Source of the DNA: Trichococcus pasteurii
GTDB taxonomy: Bacteria > Bacillota > Bacilli > Lactobacillales > Aerococcaceae
NCBI RefSeq assembly: GCF_900112935.1
Contig: NZ_FONM01000002.1
Coordinates: 186,001 to 250,000, forward strand
Reading direction: 5' to 3'
DNA: 64,000 nt
In this document: positions 1 to 8,643 of the stretch, one piece after another
How positions within the stretch are numbered: position 1 is the first letter of the stretch
Layout: each line of letters begins with the position of its first letter
Made by a program: the position numbers and the translations under genes
The notes under the pieces: model-generated
Seen by the model: only the letters and a program-made list of their open reading frames with translations
What the model was told of the DNA's origin: nothing
The model's database searches: none

Positions 1-1
1 T

Positions 2-391
2 GCCTATCATTTCCTCCAAGATCAGGGGATCGAGATCCTGATGGTGATACAAGGGGCAGAAGCCGCTGTTTCCGAAAGAACAGCAAAAATGAAAATCCCA
101 TATACCGTCATAGCAGACCCTGAGCAATCCTTATACGAACACTTTGATATCCCTTCATCGGATTCGATGCGCAATCTTGTTTACGGCGTTTCCGAAGAAA
201 AACTGCTGGAATTCGAATACTATGGGATCGAATGTCAACGTTTTGAGGGAAATGAACTGCAACTGCAAGCGACAATCGTCGTCGACAGAAGAGGGCAAGT
301 TGTTTTGAGCCATTACTCAGCAAATATAAGCGACGTGCCATCTCCATCAGAATTGTACCAAATGCTGCAGGCTATGCCTGTAAGAAGCTGA
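2..391 (+). CDS. Peroxiredoxin-like (AhpC/TSA family) protein, 5' end outside window
   Basis: The reading frame is open from base 2 to a stop at 389-391, so the true start lies upstream of the window. About 129 residues are visible. The segment around IADPEQSLYEHFDIP and the strand LQATIVVDRRGQVVLSHYS match the C-terminal half of the thioredoxin-fold AhpC/TSA redoxins (peroxiredoxin-like proteins). The peroxidatic cysteine region would be N-terminal and is not in the window, so activity cannot be judged. The first in-window ATG (41) is internal and has no ribosome site. A strong terminator follows directly, so this is the end of a transcript. The family call rests on fold-level resemblance and is moderate. 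Confidence 0.6.
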   Translation, partial: AYHFLQDQGIEILMVIQGAEAAVSERTAKMKIPYTVIADPEQSLYEHFDIPSSDSMRNLVYGVSEEKLLEFEYYGIECQRFEGNELQLQATIVVDRRGQVVLSHYSANISDVPSPSELYQMLQAMPVRS

Positions 392-401
392 AAATAAAAA
401 A

Positions 402-458
402 CAGAAGCGAATGCGACCATTTCCCTAGAGTAGGAAAGGGCGCATCCGCTTTTTTGTA
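402..458 (+). terminator. Rho-independent terminator after the peroxiredoxin-like gene
   Basis: The arms AGCGAATGCG and CGCATCCGCT form an imperfect stem around a loop of about 30 bases and are followed by TTTTTT. It sits 11 bases after the stop of the preceding gene. Confidence 0.75.
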
Positions 459-563
459 GTCTTTCCTCCAAACGTTATCATTCGTCCAATCAGCTCCCAT
501 GGTGTTAATATATAGGTGTAAACGACATTGGTAGCCTGTCTGGAGCAAGGAGTGAATGGTACT

Positions 564-947
564 ATGAAAAACGTAACAGTCAACAGATTGAAATTGGAGC
601 AGTTTTTGCTGGGTCTGAAAGAAAGGGTGGCTCCGGAACACAAGAGTCAAGCGGAACAAGATATCCTGACCTTCATGGAAGAAATCGTAATCGAACAAAG
701 AAAAAACGTGAATTATGATGATTTGATCAGGAAGGTTCAGTCCTATTCAGGTTGTAATCGTGCTTATCTGGAATCTGAGCTCGACGTCCGTATGAACAAA
801 TTTCCCCATGGTTCTTTAGCCGAACTGGTCGTCAACAGCGTGGATACTGATGATTATCTCACATTGCTGGAAATCGAAAATCCTACTGCATCAGATTTAG
901 GATTTCTTGAGGAAGTCAAAGAAAAGCTTTTTGCGTATTTCGACTGA
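564..947 (+). CDS. Small conserved-looking protein of unknown function
   Basis: A 127-residue acidic, mostly helical soluble protein that I do not recognise. No signal peptide, membrane segment or catalytic motif is visible. A single cysteine occurs in SYSGCNRAY. The open frame extends to a TTG at 528, but the ATG at 564 is preferred because AAGGAG (547-552) lies 11 bases upstream. The gene stands alone: a terminator precedes it and more than 600 bases of non-coding DNA follow. Codon use resembles the neighbouring core genes, which supports it being real. Confidence 0.6.
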   Translation: MKNVTVNRLKLEQFLLGLKERVAPEHKSQAEQDILTFMEEIVIEQRKNVNYDDLIRKVQSYSGCNRAYLESELDVRMNKFPHGSLAELVVNSVDTDDYLTLLEIENPTASDLGFLEEVKEKLFAYFD

Positions 948-1520
948 CAACTATAATGTTTAATCAGGCTTATCTGTGTTTCGGGCAGGATTTTATCCAG
1001 CTCAGATAAGCCGATTTGTATTTCAGGACCATACTAGGCCTGTTTATATGAAAAATTTCGTTAGTCGCGTCAAATAACCCAAATACCAGTGCAAACCTTC
1101 CTGTCCCTTAAGTTTCCTCCAAAAGTGGCTCAATAACTTTAATCAGCTGGCCCTTCAGCAATAATTATCTGCAGCGACCTGATTATGTCCATCCATGTCA
1201 ATCTAATCCATAAATGCTTGTAATGGCTGGCAATCCAACTATTTATTTTGTTTGATTGCCAGTATTTATGACTTGATTAACCCTGAAGCAACGAATCCAA
1301 CGGATGAATATGAAAAATAATGCCTTTGTTGCTAATAATTATCAATAGATAACCTGAGGCGTTTTTCGACCGAAAAAAACCTGGAAAACGGGGGATTATG
1401 GCCGTTTGGAATCTTATACAGAAAAATTCTATATTCAAGTTTACATAATATATATTATACTAAGTTATGTGTAAAAGTTATCAGAAACCGCAATAATCGA
1501 ATTCTACCTGACCGCACCAT
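948..1520. other. Long intergenic stretch with two isolated hairpins
   Basis: No open frame with a ribosome site was found on either strand. Two perfect inverted repeats stand out: GGCTTATCTG (967-976) with CAGATAAGCC (1003-1012), and CTGGCAATC (1227-1235) with GATTGCCAG (1254-1262). Neither is followed by a convincing T-run, although the first could end the upstream transcript. Otherwise nothing recognisable is seen. Confidence 0.5.
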
Positions 1521-1569
1521 ATAAAAATAGCAAAATTGCGAAATGATCACATTCTTCACAATTTTGCTA
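1521..1569 (-). terminator. Terminator of the pap-coaBC transcript
   Basis: TAGCAAAATTG (1528-1538) and CAATTTTGCTA (1559-1569) form an 11-bp stem. Read on the minus strand the stem is followed by TTTTTAT. It lies about 30 bases past the coaBC stop. Confidence 0.7.
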
Positions 1570-1597
1570 CATTATGTTATTTATTTGTCATTTTAAC

Positions 1598-2818
1598 TTA
1601 TTCCGTGCCCATTTCATCATGCATCGATTCGATGGCTGCATACAGAATTTCTTCAGCAATCAAATCTTTTGATCTCACCGAAATTTGGATCGGTTCTTTG
1701 TCAACTTGGTAAATGATTACTTCATTTGTATCTTTGTTGAAACCTGCATATTCTTTCGAAACGTCATTCGCTACGATCATATCCGCGTTTTTGCGATTCA
1801 GTTTGTCCATTGCATACCGTTCGACTTCGTGCGTTTCAGCCGCAAAACCGATCAAAAATTGGCCTGTTTTTCTTTTTCCGAGCTCAGCCAAGATATCCGT
1901 TGTTTTCTCCAAAACCAAATTCATATCCTCGTTTGTTTTCTTGATTTTGACTGTCGCTTGCGTTTTCGGTCTGTAGTCAGATACAGCCGCAGCCATGATG
2001 ACCATATCGATATTGTGAAATTTATCTAAAACTGCCGTTTCCATCTCTTTGGACGATTGTACGGATATTGGTTCGATCCCAAAAGGAATCGGCAACAAAT
2101 TCGTTGCGGTTACCAACGTTACTTCAGCGCCTAAATCACGGGCAGCTTTCGCCAAACTGTAGCCCATTTTGCCGGAAGAATCATTGGTGATGAATCTGAC
2201 TGGGTCGATGCGCTCTTTCGTTCCTCCGGCCGTGATGAGCACCTTTTTGCCTTTCAAAGGCAGTTCCTTGGCATTATTCAAAACGACCAACTGTGCAGCT
2301 TCGACAATCTTTTCCGGTTCAGGCATGCGCCCTTTACCCTCATAACCTTCAGCCAAAAAGCCTGTGTCAGGTTCCATGATTTCATAACCATAACTTTTCA
2401 GTGCTCCCATGTTCCGGACTGTAGCCGGGTTCTCGAGCATGTGCTGGTTCATGGCAGGAACGATCAGGCGTGGAGCCGTTGTTGCCAATAGTGCAGTCGA
2501 CACAAAATCATCGGCGATGCCGTTCGCCATCTTGGCGATGATGTTGGCTGTTGCCGGCGCCACGACAGCAAGTTCCGTCCAGTCAGCCAAATGGATATGG
2601 CTGACGAACTGCGCATCTTTTTCGTCGAAGGTGTCTGTGTAGACTTCATGCTTGCTCAGTACCTGAAAAGTCAATGGAGTGACGAATTCCTGAGCGGAAG
2701 CGGTCATCGCCACTTTAACTTCGGCGCCTGCTTTGATGAATTTTCTGACGAGATCGGCAGCTTTATAGACTGCAATGCCGCCCGTTACATAGATGGTTAC
2801 TTTCTTGTTTGTTAACAA
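1598..2818 (-). CDS. coaBC: Bifunctional phosphopantothenoylcysteine decarboxylase / phosphopantothenate-cysteine ligase
   Basis: A 406-residue cytosolic enzyme of coenzyme A synthesis. It joins cysteine to 4'-phosphopantothenate (CoaB) and then decarboxylates the product (CoaC). The N-terminal flavoprotein half (about 1-180) shows TGGIAVYKA, the active-site histidine region SHIHLADW and the substrate motif PAMNQHM. The C-terminal half (about 185-400) begins with LITAGGTKERIDPVRFITN, the classical CoaB nucleotide-binding start. Length is normal for the family. The start is a TTG (2818) preceded by an AGCGGGG ribosome site; no ATG fits. It begins 24 bases after the pap stop, so the two genes are probably cotranscribed. 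A terminator follows. Confidence 0.93.
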   Translation of the reverse strand: MLTNKKVTIYVTGGIAVYKAADLVRKFIKAGAEVKVAMTASAQEFVTPLTFQVLSKHEVYTDTFDEKDAQFVSHIHLADWTELAVVAPATANIIAKMANGIADDFVSTALLATTAPRLIVPAMNQHMLENPATVRNMGALKSYGYEIMEPDTGFLAEGYEGKGRMPEPEKIVEAAQLVVLNNAKELPLKGKKVLITAGGTKERIDPVRFITNDSSGKMGYSLAKAARDLGAEVTLVTATNLLPIPFGIEPISVQSSKEMETAVLDKFHNIDMVIMAAAVSDYRPKTQATVKIKKTNEDMNLVLEKTTDILAELGKRKTGQFLIGFAAETHEVERYAMDKLNRKNADMIVANDVSKEYAGFNKDTNEVIIYQVDKEPIQISVRSKDLIAEEILYAAIESMHDEMGTE

Positions 2819-2842
2819 ATTATACGCCCCGCTTACATTCGA

Positions 2843-4321
2843 CTATTTTTCTTGCTTCTTGCCCTCATGTCTATCGATGAAGGCTCTTGCCCGGCTGATG
2901 AATTCCTTCAATACTTTAATCCGGGCATATTCTTTCTGGTTCCCTTCGATAATGATCCACGGAGCATCTTTCGTGTCCGTTCTGGCGACCATCTCGTTCA
3001 TTGCTTCTTCGTAGTGCTCGAATTTTTCGTGGTTCCGCCAATCTTCATCGGTCAGCTTGTAGTTTTTCTCCGGATCGTTTTCCCGATCTTTGAAGCGCTG
3101 TTTTTGCTCTTCTTTGTCTATCACAATCAGGAATTTAACGATCAACAAACCATCATGGACCAGGTTGTGTTCCATTTCGTTGATTTCTTCGTAGGCAGCG
3201 GCCCAGCGGTGTTCCGGGGTGAAGCCTTCCACCCGTTCCACCAGTACGCGGCCGTACCAACTTCTGTCATAAATGGTCATTTTCCCTTTGACCGGAAAAG
3301 TCTGATAGAAGCGCCAAAGATAGTTATAGCGACTCTCGTTCTCGGTGGGTGCCGCAGTCGTGGCAACGTCATAACTGCGCGGATCGATCAACCTTGTCAA
3401 GCGGCTGATTGCGCCGCCCTTGCCTGCTGCATCCGTGCCTTCGAACACAAGAACACAAGGGATCTTTTTCAGCCACATTTCGTAGACCAATTCCCCCGCT
3501 TTTTCCTGCAGTTTCTCCAGCTGGGCTTCATATTCTTCTTCTGTTATGGCAACTTTCAGATCGATTTTGGCCAGTGGTTTTTCCTTTAGGCCGGAACGGA
3601 TCGGCACCGGTGGTTTCTTTTCTGTTTGCTCAAGGTGGCTCTTCAAAGTGCTGCTCGCGATGCTTAGTGCTGCTCGGGAAGCATCTTTAAGGTCTTCTGA
3701 GGAAATCACGTGCCATGGCGACGCGTCGAAGTTCGTCATTTCCAATATTTTGTCGAAGTGCTTCAAATATTTGGAGTATTTTTTGAGTTGTTTTTCATCG
3801 TCTTTGGTGATCAGGAACTCTCTGTATGGGTCGTCTTTCAGTTTCTCGATCCGTTTTTCCATCGTGTTTTCTGAGTGGTGCAGAAACAGTTTCAGGACGA
3901 TGGTGTTGTCGGCAACCAGCATCCGTTCCAGAAAACTAATATAGCCAAGGTGATGTTCCAGGCGTTCGTCCTTCATTTTCAAATCGTTCATCAGTTCCGA
4001 ATAGAAACTGCGGTCAAAAAAAGCTATCCGGCCTTTTCCGGGCAAATCTCTCGCAAAACGCCACAAAAATGGGCGCTCTGCATAGTCGTCCAAAGCATCA
4101 TCGAAGACGCTTACTTCGAAATAACGTGGGTCCAATTCCTTCGTCAGATCCTTTAGTACATGCCCTTTGCCTGAGGATTCCCAGCCATCGACGATGATCA
4201 GCATGGAGGAGTCGCTGTTGACCAGTTTTCTTTGCAAAGCGGCCAGTTCAATGCCGAGTTCAGACCTTTTTGTGCCGGATAATGTCGTGTCTTTTTTGTC
4301 AAAATCGAAATCTTTTAACAT
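2843..4321 (-). CDS. pap: Two-domain polyphosphate kinase 2 (polyphosphate:AMP phosphotransferase type)
   Basis: A 492-residue cytosolic PPK2-family protein. Two tandem P-loop domains are visible: the first with DGWESSGKG (about 45-53), FFDRSFY and an R-rich lid, the second with EGTDAAGKGG (about 295-304), YDRSWYGR and a lid with DRENDPEK. The two-domain arrangement is typical of class II PPK2 enzymes, which transfer phosphate from polyphosphate to AMP to give ADP. That specificity is inferred from domain count, not from residues I can prove. The first domain keeps its Walker lysine, so it may be partly active. The start ATG follows AAAGGTGG. It is the first gene of a likely pap-coaBC transcript. 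Confidence 0.85.
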   Translation of the reverse strand: MLKDFDFDKKDTTLSGTKRSELGIELAALQRKLVNSDSSMLIIVDGWESSGKGHVLKDLTKELDPRYFEVSVFDDALDDYAERPFLWRFARDLPGKGRIAFFDRSFYSELMNDLKMKDERLEHHLGYISFLERMLVADNTIVLKLFLHHSENTMEKRIEKLKDDPYREFLITKDDEKQLKKYSKYLKHFDKILEMTNFDASPWHVISSEDLKDASRAALSIASSTLKSHLEQTEKKPPVPIRSGLKEKPLAKIDLKVAITEEEYEAQLEKLQEKAGELVYEMWLKKIPCVLVFEGTDAAGKGGAISRLTRLIDPRSYDVATTAAPTENESRYNYLWRFYQTFPVKGKMTIYDRSWYGRVLVERVEGFTPEHRWAAAYEEINEMEHNLVHDGLLIVKFLIVIDKEEQKQRFKDRENDPEKNYKLTDEDWRNHEKFEHYEEAMNEMVARTDTKDAPWIIIEGNQKEYARIKVLKEFISRARAFIDRHEGKKQEK

Positions 4322-4350
4322 ATGCTACGCCACCTTTTCTGCTTTTCACT

Positions 4351-4377
4351 ATTTTATCATAAAACAGTCTGAAGCAA
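4351..4377 (-). promoter_or_regulatory. Possible sigma-70 promoter of pap-coaBC
   Basis: On the minus strand TTGCTT and TAAAAT are separated by 15 bases, about 30 bases upstream of the pap start. The spacing is short, so this is tentative. Confidence 0.35.
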
Positions 4378-4422
4378 AGTGATACGGATTAGCTGTTAAT
4401 TGAAGTAGCCGATTTGTAGCTG

Positions 4423-4839
4423 TTATTCCGCGTAAGGGACAACTTCCAAAGTGATGTGATTGTAGTCGCCGATGATTTTTGAAACAGGACAGCGTTTATG
4501 GGCGGATTGCGCAAGTTTCTCAACGTCCGCCAACTCCATGCCTTCGACCGAAATAAAGGCCTTCAAATCGAAATAAAACCCTTTTCCGTCTTCTTCCCTG
4601 CAGAAATCGACGTGCACTTCCGCTTTGCTTCTAGCCTCGGCTTTCCTCGCCTTAAGCAGGGCTTCAATGGTCGCATTCAGGCAAGTCGCCCATGATAAGC
4701 CGAATAATTGTTCCGGATTGAAGCCGGCTAAATCCTTCAGCGGATCAGATGTCTGCAGAGATTCACCGTCCGAAACAGAGACGGTCCCGTTCAAGCCCTC
4801 AGCATTGATGATTTCCGTATGGTATAACGATTTTGTCAT
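4423..4839 (-). CDS. OsmC/Ohr family peroxiredoxin-like protein
   Basis: A 138-residue protein of the OsmC/Ohr family, thiol peroxidases that reduce organic hydroperoxides. The two family cysteines are visible: one in SWATCLNATI (about residue 54) and one in KRCPVSKI (about residue 117). The conserved N-terminal half with DPLKDLAGFNPEQLFG is present. Length is normal. The start ATG follows AAAGGGGAC. The sequence does not decide between Ohr (organic peroxide resistance) and a broader OsmC-like role. It sits beside a glutaredoxin-like gene on the same strand, but a terminator lies between them, so they are probably separate transcripts. Confidence 0.85.
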   Translation of the reverse strand: MTKSLYHTEIINAEGLNGTVSVSDGESLQTSDPLKDLAGFNPEQLFGLSWATCLNATIEALLKARKAEARSKAEVHVDFCREEDGKGFYFDLKAFISVEGMELADVEKLAQSAHKRCPVSKIIGDYNHITLEVVPYAE

Positions 4840-4913
4840 TTAATTAGTCCCCTTTCTTGCCACCGTTATTGTTGATTGTTTCCTCTATCTTAACATGATT
4901 CACCACAATTAGC

Positions 4914-4961
4914 AGAAAAAAACAGCACCGGATGTCCCGTAAAGGGAAATCTGGTGCTGTT
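4914..4961 (-). terminator. Terminator of the NrdH-like redoxin gene
   Basis: AACAGCACCGGAT (4921-4933) pairs with ATCTGGTGCTGTT (4949-4961) in a 13-bp stem with one wobble pair. Read on the minus strand it ends in a T-run, 14 bases after the redoxin stop. Confidence 0.85.
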
Positions 4962-4974
4962 CGGAAGACAACGA

Positions 4975-5214
4975 CTATGCGGTGATCAATTGTTCAAGCA
5001 AATCAGGTCTGAAACCGAAAAACGGCTCAACGCCATCAAAGACGACTACCGGCAAAGATTGGAACCCCAACTCTTTGACTTCGGCCAAGGCCGCTTCGGA
5101 TTCCTGGATGTCCTTGATTTCATAACGGATGCTGTTATCATCCAAAAATTTCTTTGTGAAATTGCACTGCATGCAATTCGGTTTTGTGTATACTGTGACA
5201 TTCTTGTTAGACAT
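4975..5214 (-). CDS. nrdH: NrdH-type glutaredoxin-like protein
   Basis: A 79-residue single-domain thioredoxin-fold protein with the redox motif CMQC near the N-terminus (VYTKPNCMQCNFTKKFL) and the cis-proline segment SLPVVVFDG. CxQC with a C-terminal FRPDLL is characteristic of NrdH redoxins, which reduce class Ib ribonucleotide reductase NrdEF. No nrdEF genes are in the window, so the partner is inferred. A longer frame begins at 5229, but its ATG overlaps the GGAGGG ribosome site, so the ATG at 5214 is chosen. Monocistronic, with its own terminator. Confidence 0.8.
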   Translation of the reverse strand: MSNKNVTVYTKPNCMQCNFTKKFLDDNSIRYEIKDIQESEAALAEVKELGFQSLPVVVFDGVEPFFGFRPDLLEQLITA

Positions 5215-5333
5215 GATGGTTCCCTCCATTGGTTATTCGATGATGACTTCCTTTTCGAATAAAGCTTATGGATACATCATACAGTATTGTTGATTAAAAA
5301 ACAAACCATATCTAGTGGTTCAGGATGGCGGAA

Positions 5334-5987
5334 TCAATCCAGATCGATGGAAAGTTCCTGAGCGGCGGCCGAAGCTTTGATTTTCTCATAAACGAAATTC
5401 ATGCTTGGCGGGAAGAAAAGCATGCTGATGATGGTCCCTTCGCGTACGGTAATAGCCGTGTTGGTTGAAAAAGCAATCAACAAAGCGGCTGCAATCAGAA
5501 GCACGTCGAACATTTGGCGCACTTTGCCGAAGTTGAAGCCGAAACGGTTACTGAAGGCCATACAAGCGCCCTCTAAAGGCATATTGATGTAATTCAAAGC
5601 CATCATCGATCCGACCCCGATTGAGGCTATGATGCCCCCTAAAATGACCATGGCGATCTTCACCCAGTACTGGTCGATCGTCAAACCGGAAAATACCGTA
5701 TACAGCATCAGGTTCATCACTTGGCCGAGGATCAATGTGACAGGAATTTGAAACAATTGTCTGAGTGGAAAATCTTTTTTCATCAAAATCCATTGTATCG
5801 CTACACATATGATATTCAATATGATTGCCAGCGTTCCGATTTTGATGCCGGAAAGTTGGTTGATGCTCATGTTAAGGGCTTCATAGGCACCCACGCCGAC
5901 GTTGGCTTTCACTGTGAAACTCGCCCCGATAGCGGTTATGGTGACCGCAACGATGACCAATAACATGTTCTTTAAATGTTTCGTCAT
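5334..5987 (-). CDS. YczE/YitT-like integral membrane protein
   Basis: A 217-residue membrane protein with about five hydrophobic helices, starting MTKHLKNMLLVIVAVTITA. It resembles the YczE/YyaS group (predicted membrane proteins with a short N-terminal helix and the segment VGVGAYEALNMSI). The biochemical role of this family is not established. The open frame extends upstream to 6050, but the ATG at 5987 has TAGGTG six bases before it and fits the family start. It lies downstream of the pyrBC terminator, so it is probably transcribed on its own. Confidence 0.65.
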   Translation of the reverse strand: MTKHLKNMLLVIVAVTITAIGASFTVKANVGVGAYEALNMSINQLSGIKIGTLAIILNIICVAIQWILMKKDFPLRQLFQIPVTLILGQVMNLMLYTVFSGLTIDQYWVKIAMVILGGIIASIGVGSMMALNYINMPLEGACMAFSNRFGFNFGKVRQMFDVLLIAAALLIAFSTNTAITVREGTIISMLFFPPSMNFVYEKIKASAAAQELSIDLD

Positions 5988-6029
5988 TTTTTCACCTATC
6001 CATTCATTATTGTGCCTAGTCATTATAAA

Positions 6030-6060
6030 GAAATAAGCAACGAATTGCAATTCGCTGCTT
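6030..6060 (-). terminator. Terminator of pyrBC
   Basis: AAGCAACGAATTG (6035-6047) abuts CAATTCGCTGCTT (6048-6060), a long palindrome with one mismatch. Read on the minus strand it ends TTATTTCTTT. It lies about 17 bases after the pyrC stop. Confidence 0.7.
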
Positions 6061-6076
6061 ACTCCGGGTCTTGCAT

Positions 6077-7354
6077 TTATTTGGTGTAGACGACCTTGCC
6101 ATCCACTAATGTATAAAGTGTTTCACCTTTGACTTTCCAGCCGGTGAACGGTGTATTTGTCGCTTTCGAAAGGAAGTCTTCGCTGCGGATTTCGTATTCA
6201 TTTTCCAAATCGAAGATGGCGATATCCGCTTGGGATCCGATATCCAGTGTCCCGGATTCCATGCCGAACAATGCTGCAGGCTTGACGGTCATCCAATCGA
6301 CCAGTTGTTTCAAGGTGAAGACCCCACCCAAAACGAAGTTGGAGTACATCAATTGGAAAGCAGTCTCGATGCCCACAATGCCGAACGGAGCGCCGACCAT
6401 TCCGCCTTGTTTTTCTTCTTCGCCATGCGGTGCGTGATCGGTTGCGATGCAGTCGATTGTGCCGTCCAACAACCCTTCGATCAGGGCTGCGCGGTCTTCA
6501 GCGCCGCGCAATGGCGGGTTCATCTTGTAGATGGCGGTGTCCGTTGGGATCGAACCATCTATCAGAATCAAGTGATGCGGAGCGACTTCGGCAGTAACAT
6601 GGATCCCTGCACGTTTGGCATCACGGATAACGCGTACGCTTTCTTTCGTGGAAACATGGCAGACATGGTAATGACAGCCTGTCGCTTCCGCCAAAAGCAC
6701 ATCGCGGGCGATTTGGGTCGATTCAGTGACGCTCAAGATGCCGGGCAGATCCAATTCGTCGGAACGCGTGCCTTTATGCATCACGCCTCCAAACAAAAGG
6801 GAGTCGTCCTCTGTATGCGCAACAAGAGCAGCGTTGTTCTTGGCAGCTTCCTGCATTGCCAAATACATCGTTCCGGCTGTTTGTACACCAACACCGTCGT
6901 TGGTGAAAGCGAAAGCGCCAGCTGCCAACAATTGCTTCTGATCAGTCAGGACATCGCTGCGCAAGTTCTCGGTGATTGGCGCGTATTGTTTGACTTTGAT
7001 GATGGCAGTATCTTTGATCAGCTGTTGGATAGCAGCGAATTTATCTGCCGTATCCGGAACGGGATTCAGGTTCGGCATTGCGCAGACAGTAGTGAAACCT
7101 CCACGAGCGGCTGCCTGCGTTCCTGTTTCGATTGTCTCTTTATAGGTGAAGCCGGGTTCGCGCAAATGCACATGCACGTCTACCAGTCCGGGAGTGACCA
7201 GACCGCCTTTAGCATCGATGACTGTTGCATCTTCATCCTTTATCTGCAGGTCCTGGCCGATTGCTTTAATCTTATCGTCTTTTACATATATCTCTGCAGG
7301 AATAAGTCCCTCTTTTTGACCCAACATTTTTGCATTTTTTATCCAAACTGACAT
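6077..7354 (-). CDS. pyrC: Dihydroorotase (type I)
   Basis: A 425-residue zinc metalloenzyme that converts carbamoyl-aspartate to dihydroorotate, step 3 of pyrimidine synthesis. Visible motifs: the metal-binding DVHVHLREPG near residue 60, histidine-bearing segments AHTEDDS and YHVCHVST, and the catalytic ATDHAPH near residue 305. Length matches the Gram-positive type I enzyme. The open frame runs upstream to 7483 inside pyrB, but the ATG at 7354 follows GGAGGG and matches the family start (MSVWIKNAKML). It begins 29 bases after pyrB stops, so pyrB and pyrC form one operon under the PyrR leader. Confidence 0.95.
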   Translation of the reverse strand: MSVWIKNAKMLGQKEGLIPAEIYVKDDKIKAIGQDLQIKDEDATVIDAKGGLVTPGLVDVHVHLREPGFTYKETIETGTQAAARGGFTTVCAMPNLNPVPDTADKFAAIQQLIKDTAIIKVKQYAPITENLRSDVLTDQKQLLAAGAFAFTNDGVGVQTAGTMYLAMQEAAKNNAALVAHTEDDSLLFGGVMHKGTRSDELDLPGILSVTESTQIARDVLLAEATGCHYHVCHVSTKESVRVIRDAKRAGIHVTAEVAPHHLILIDGSIPTDTAIYKMNPPLRGAEDRAALIEGLLDGTIDCIATDHAPHGEEEKQGGMVGAPFGIVGIETAFQLMYSNFVLGGVFTLKQLVDWMTVKPAALFGMESGTLDIGSQADIAIFDLENEYEIRSEDFLSKATNTPFTGWKVKGETLYTLVDGKVVYTK

Positions 7355-7383
7355 GTGATCCCTCCACTGGTGAATTGTTGTGA

Positions 7384-8325
7384 TTATACGTTTGTTGCTC
7401 TTCCGTGCATGATGGCTTCCAGGATGGCCATTCTGGCAAAGACGCCATTTTTCATTTGCGTCACGATCCGCGAGCGGCGGCATTCCACTAGGCTATCCGC
7501 CAATTCTACGTCGCGGTTGACAGGAGCGGGATGCATGATGATGGCCGTCTCCTTCATGCGGGCTTCCCTTGCGACTGTCAGTCCGAATTGATCGAGATAC
7601 TCTGCCTTTGTGTAGCGCATGGCTTTCCCGCCATGGCGTTCCGTCTGGACGCGGAGCAGCATCATGACATCGACTTCTCCGATGATGTCATCGATTTCCT
7701 TGTGCGTGCCGTATTGGTCGAAAGTAGGATCGTACCACTCTTTAGGACCCGTGAAATAGATGGTCGCTCCGAGGCGCTGCAGCATCTGCATGTTTGTTTT
7801 GGCGACGCGTGAGTGCGACAAGTCGCCGCAAATGGCCACCTTCACTCCGCTGAAAGTATGGAATTCTTCGTAGATCGTCAAAAGGTCAAGCAAGCACTGG
7901 CTTGGATGCTGGCCGGCGCCGTCTCCGCCGTTCACGATGGATGCGGTAATGCCCGGGCTTTCGATCAACTCTTTGTAGTAGGCTTCTGCGCTGTGGCGGA
8001 TAACGACCACATCCACGCCGATCGCCGATAAGGTCAGGACTGTGTCATAAAGCGTTTCGCCTTTGCTGATGCTGCTTGTCGAAGTGTCAAAACTGATGAC
8101 TTGCATCCCCAACTTGTGCTCCGCCATTTCGAAGCTTTTGTGTGTGCGTGTGCTGTTCTCGAAAAACAAGTTCGAAGCGTATGTTCCTGCAGTCAAATTT
8201 CTGTCCGGTTGGATGCCGTTTTTGAATTCGGATGCACGCAGGATCAGGGACATGATCTCCAGATTCGTGAGTTCCTCGACACTTACAAAGTTTTTTAATG
8301 CGATCTGATTTGTCGTTTGCATCAT
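7384..8325 (-). CDS. pyrB: Aspartate carbamoyltransferase catalytic subunit
   Basis: A 313-residue cytosolic enzyme that makes carbamoyl-aspartate from carbamoyl phosphate and aspartate. The carbamoyl-phosphate loop [13 protein letters not shown] (about residue 50), the HPSQ motif and the aspartate-side segment [10 protein letters not shown] are all present. Length is normal for the Gram-positive enzyme, which works without a regulatory PyrI chain, and no pyrI is seen. Of the tandem ATGs, 8325 is preferred because GGAGGG lies seven bases upstream. First gene of the pyrBC operon, behind a roughly 300-base leader with two PyrR-type attenuators. Confidence 0.95.
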   Translation of the reverse strand: MMQTTNQIALKNFVSVEELTNLEIMSLILRASEFKNGIQPDRNLTAGTYASNLFFENSTRTHKSFEMAEHKLGMQVISFDTSTSSISKGETLYDTVLTLSAIGVDVVVIRHSAEAYYKELIESPGITASIVNGGDGAGQHPSQCLLDLLTIYEEFHTFSGVKVAICGDLSHSRVAKTNMQMLQRLGATIYFTGPKEWYDPTFDQYGTHKEIDDIIGEVDVMMLLRVQTERHGGKAMRYTKAEYLDQFGLTVAREARMKETAIIMHPAPVNRDVELADSLVECRRSRIVTQMKNGVFARMAILEAIMHGRATNV

Positions 8326-8365
8326 TTTAAAGCCCTCCAAATTAGTTTTTTTTGTGAATGGAGGC

Positions 8366-8402
8366 AAAAAGAACCCGAAGAATTTGTAAGCTCTTCAGGT
8401 TC
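8366..8402 (-). terminator. Attenuator terminator 2 of the pyrB leader
   Basis: On the minus strand GAACCTGAAGAG pairs with the sequence ending CTTCGGGTTC, followed by TTTTT, 41 bases upstream of the pyrB start. It follows the second PyrR-like element at 8456-8469. An imperfect stem (CTAG...GCCGCTC with GAGCGGC...CTAG, about 8402-8445) lies between them and could be the antiterminator. Confidence 0.7.
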
Positions 8403-8455
8403 TAGGCCAGCCGCTCCGGGATTTGGGTACAGAGCGGCCATCTAGTGACCTTGCG

Positions 8456-8469
8456 GGCCTCACAGGACC
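8456..8469 (-). promoter_or_regulatory. Second PyrR-binding element in the pyrB leader
   Basis: Minus-strand GGUCCUGUGAGGCC fits the PyrR binding-loop consensus ARUCCNGNGAGGYU at 12 of 14 positions and can form the GG(G)-U-CC / GG-CC stem with a UGUGA loop. It is followed by its own terminator at 8366-8402. Confidence 0.65.
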
Positions 8470-8521
8470 CCCTTAAAGTCTCACATTCGCTATTAAATTG
8501 TGCGATAGGATAAATCTCCAG

Positions 8522-8553
8522 AAAAAAAGCCCATGGTCAAAGAGACAATGGGC
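8522..8553 (-). terminator. Attenuator terminator 1 of the pyrB leader
   Basis: GCCCATGGTC and GACAATGGGC form a near-perfect 10-bp stem with a five-base loop, followed on the minus strand by seven T. It is downstream of the first PyrR element and about 200 bases upstream of pyrB. Confidence 0.85.
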
Positions 8554-8598
8554 ATAAAGTCATGATGAAGGCGCAGTACGCCTGATATGCTCCTTAGT

Positions 8599-8612
8599 AG
8601 TCTCTCTGGACT
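8599..8612 (-). promoter_or_regulatory. First PyrR-binding element in the pyrB leader
   Basis: Minus-strand AGUCCAGAGAGACU matches the PyrR loop consensus ARUCCNGNGAGGYU at all but one position. It lies about 30 bases downstream of the predicted transcription start and upstream of terminator 1, the classical order for a UMP/PyrR-controlled attenuator. Confidence 0.85.
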
Positions 8613-8643
8613 CTCGTTAAAGGAAATTCATTCTGTTGCTAAA

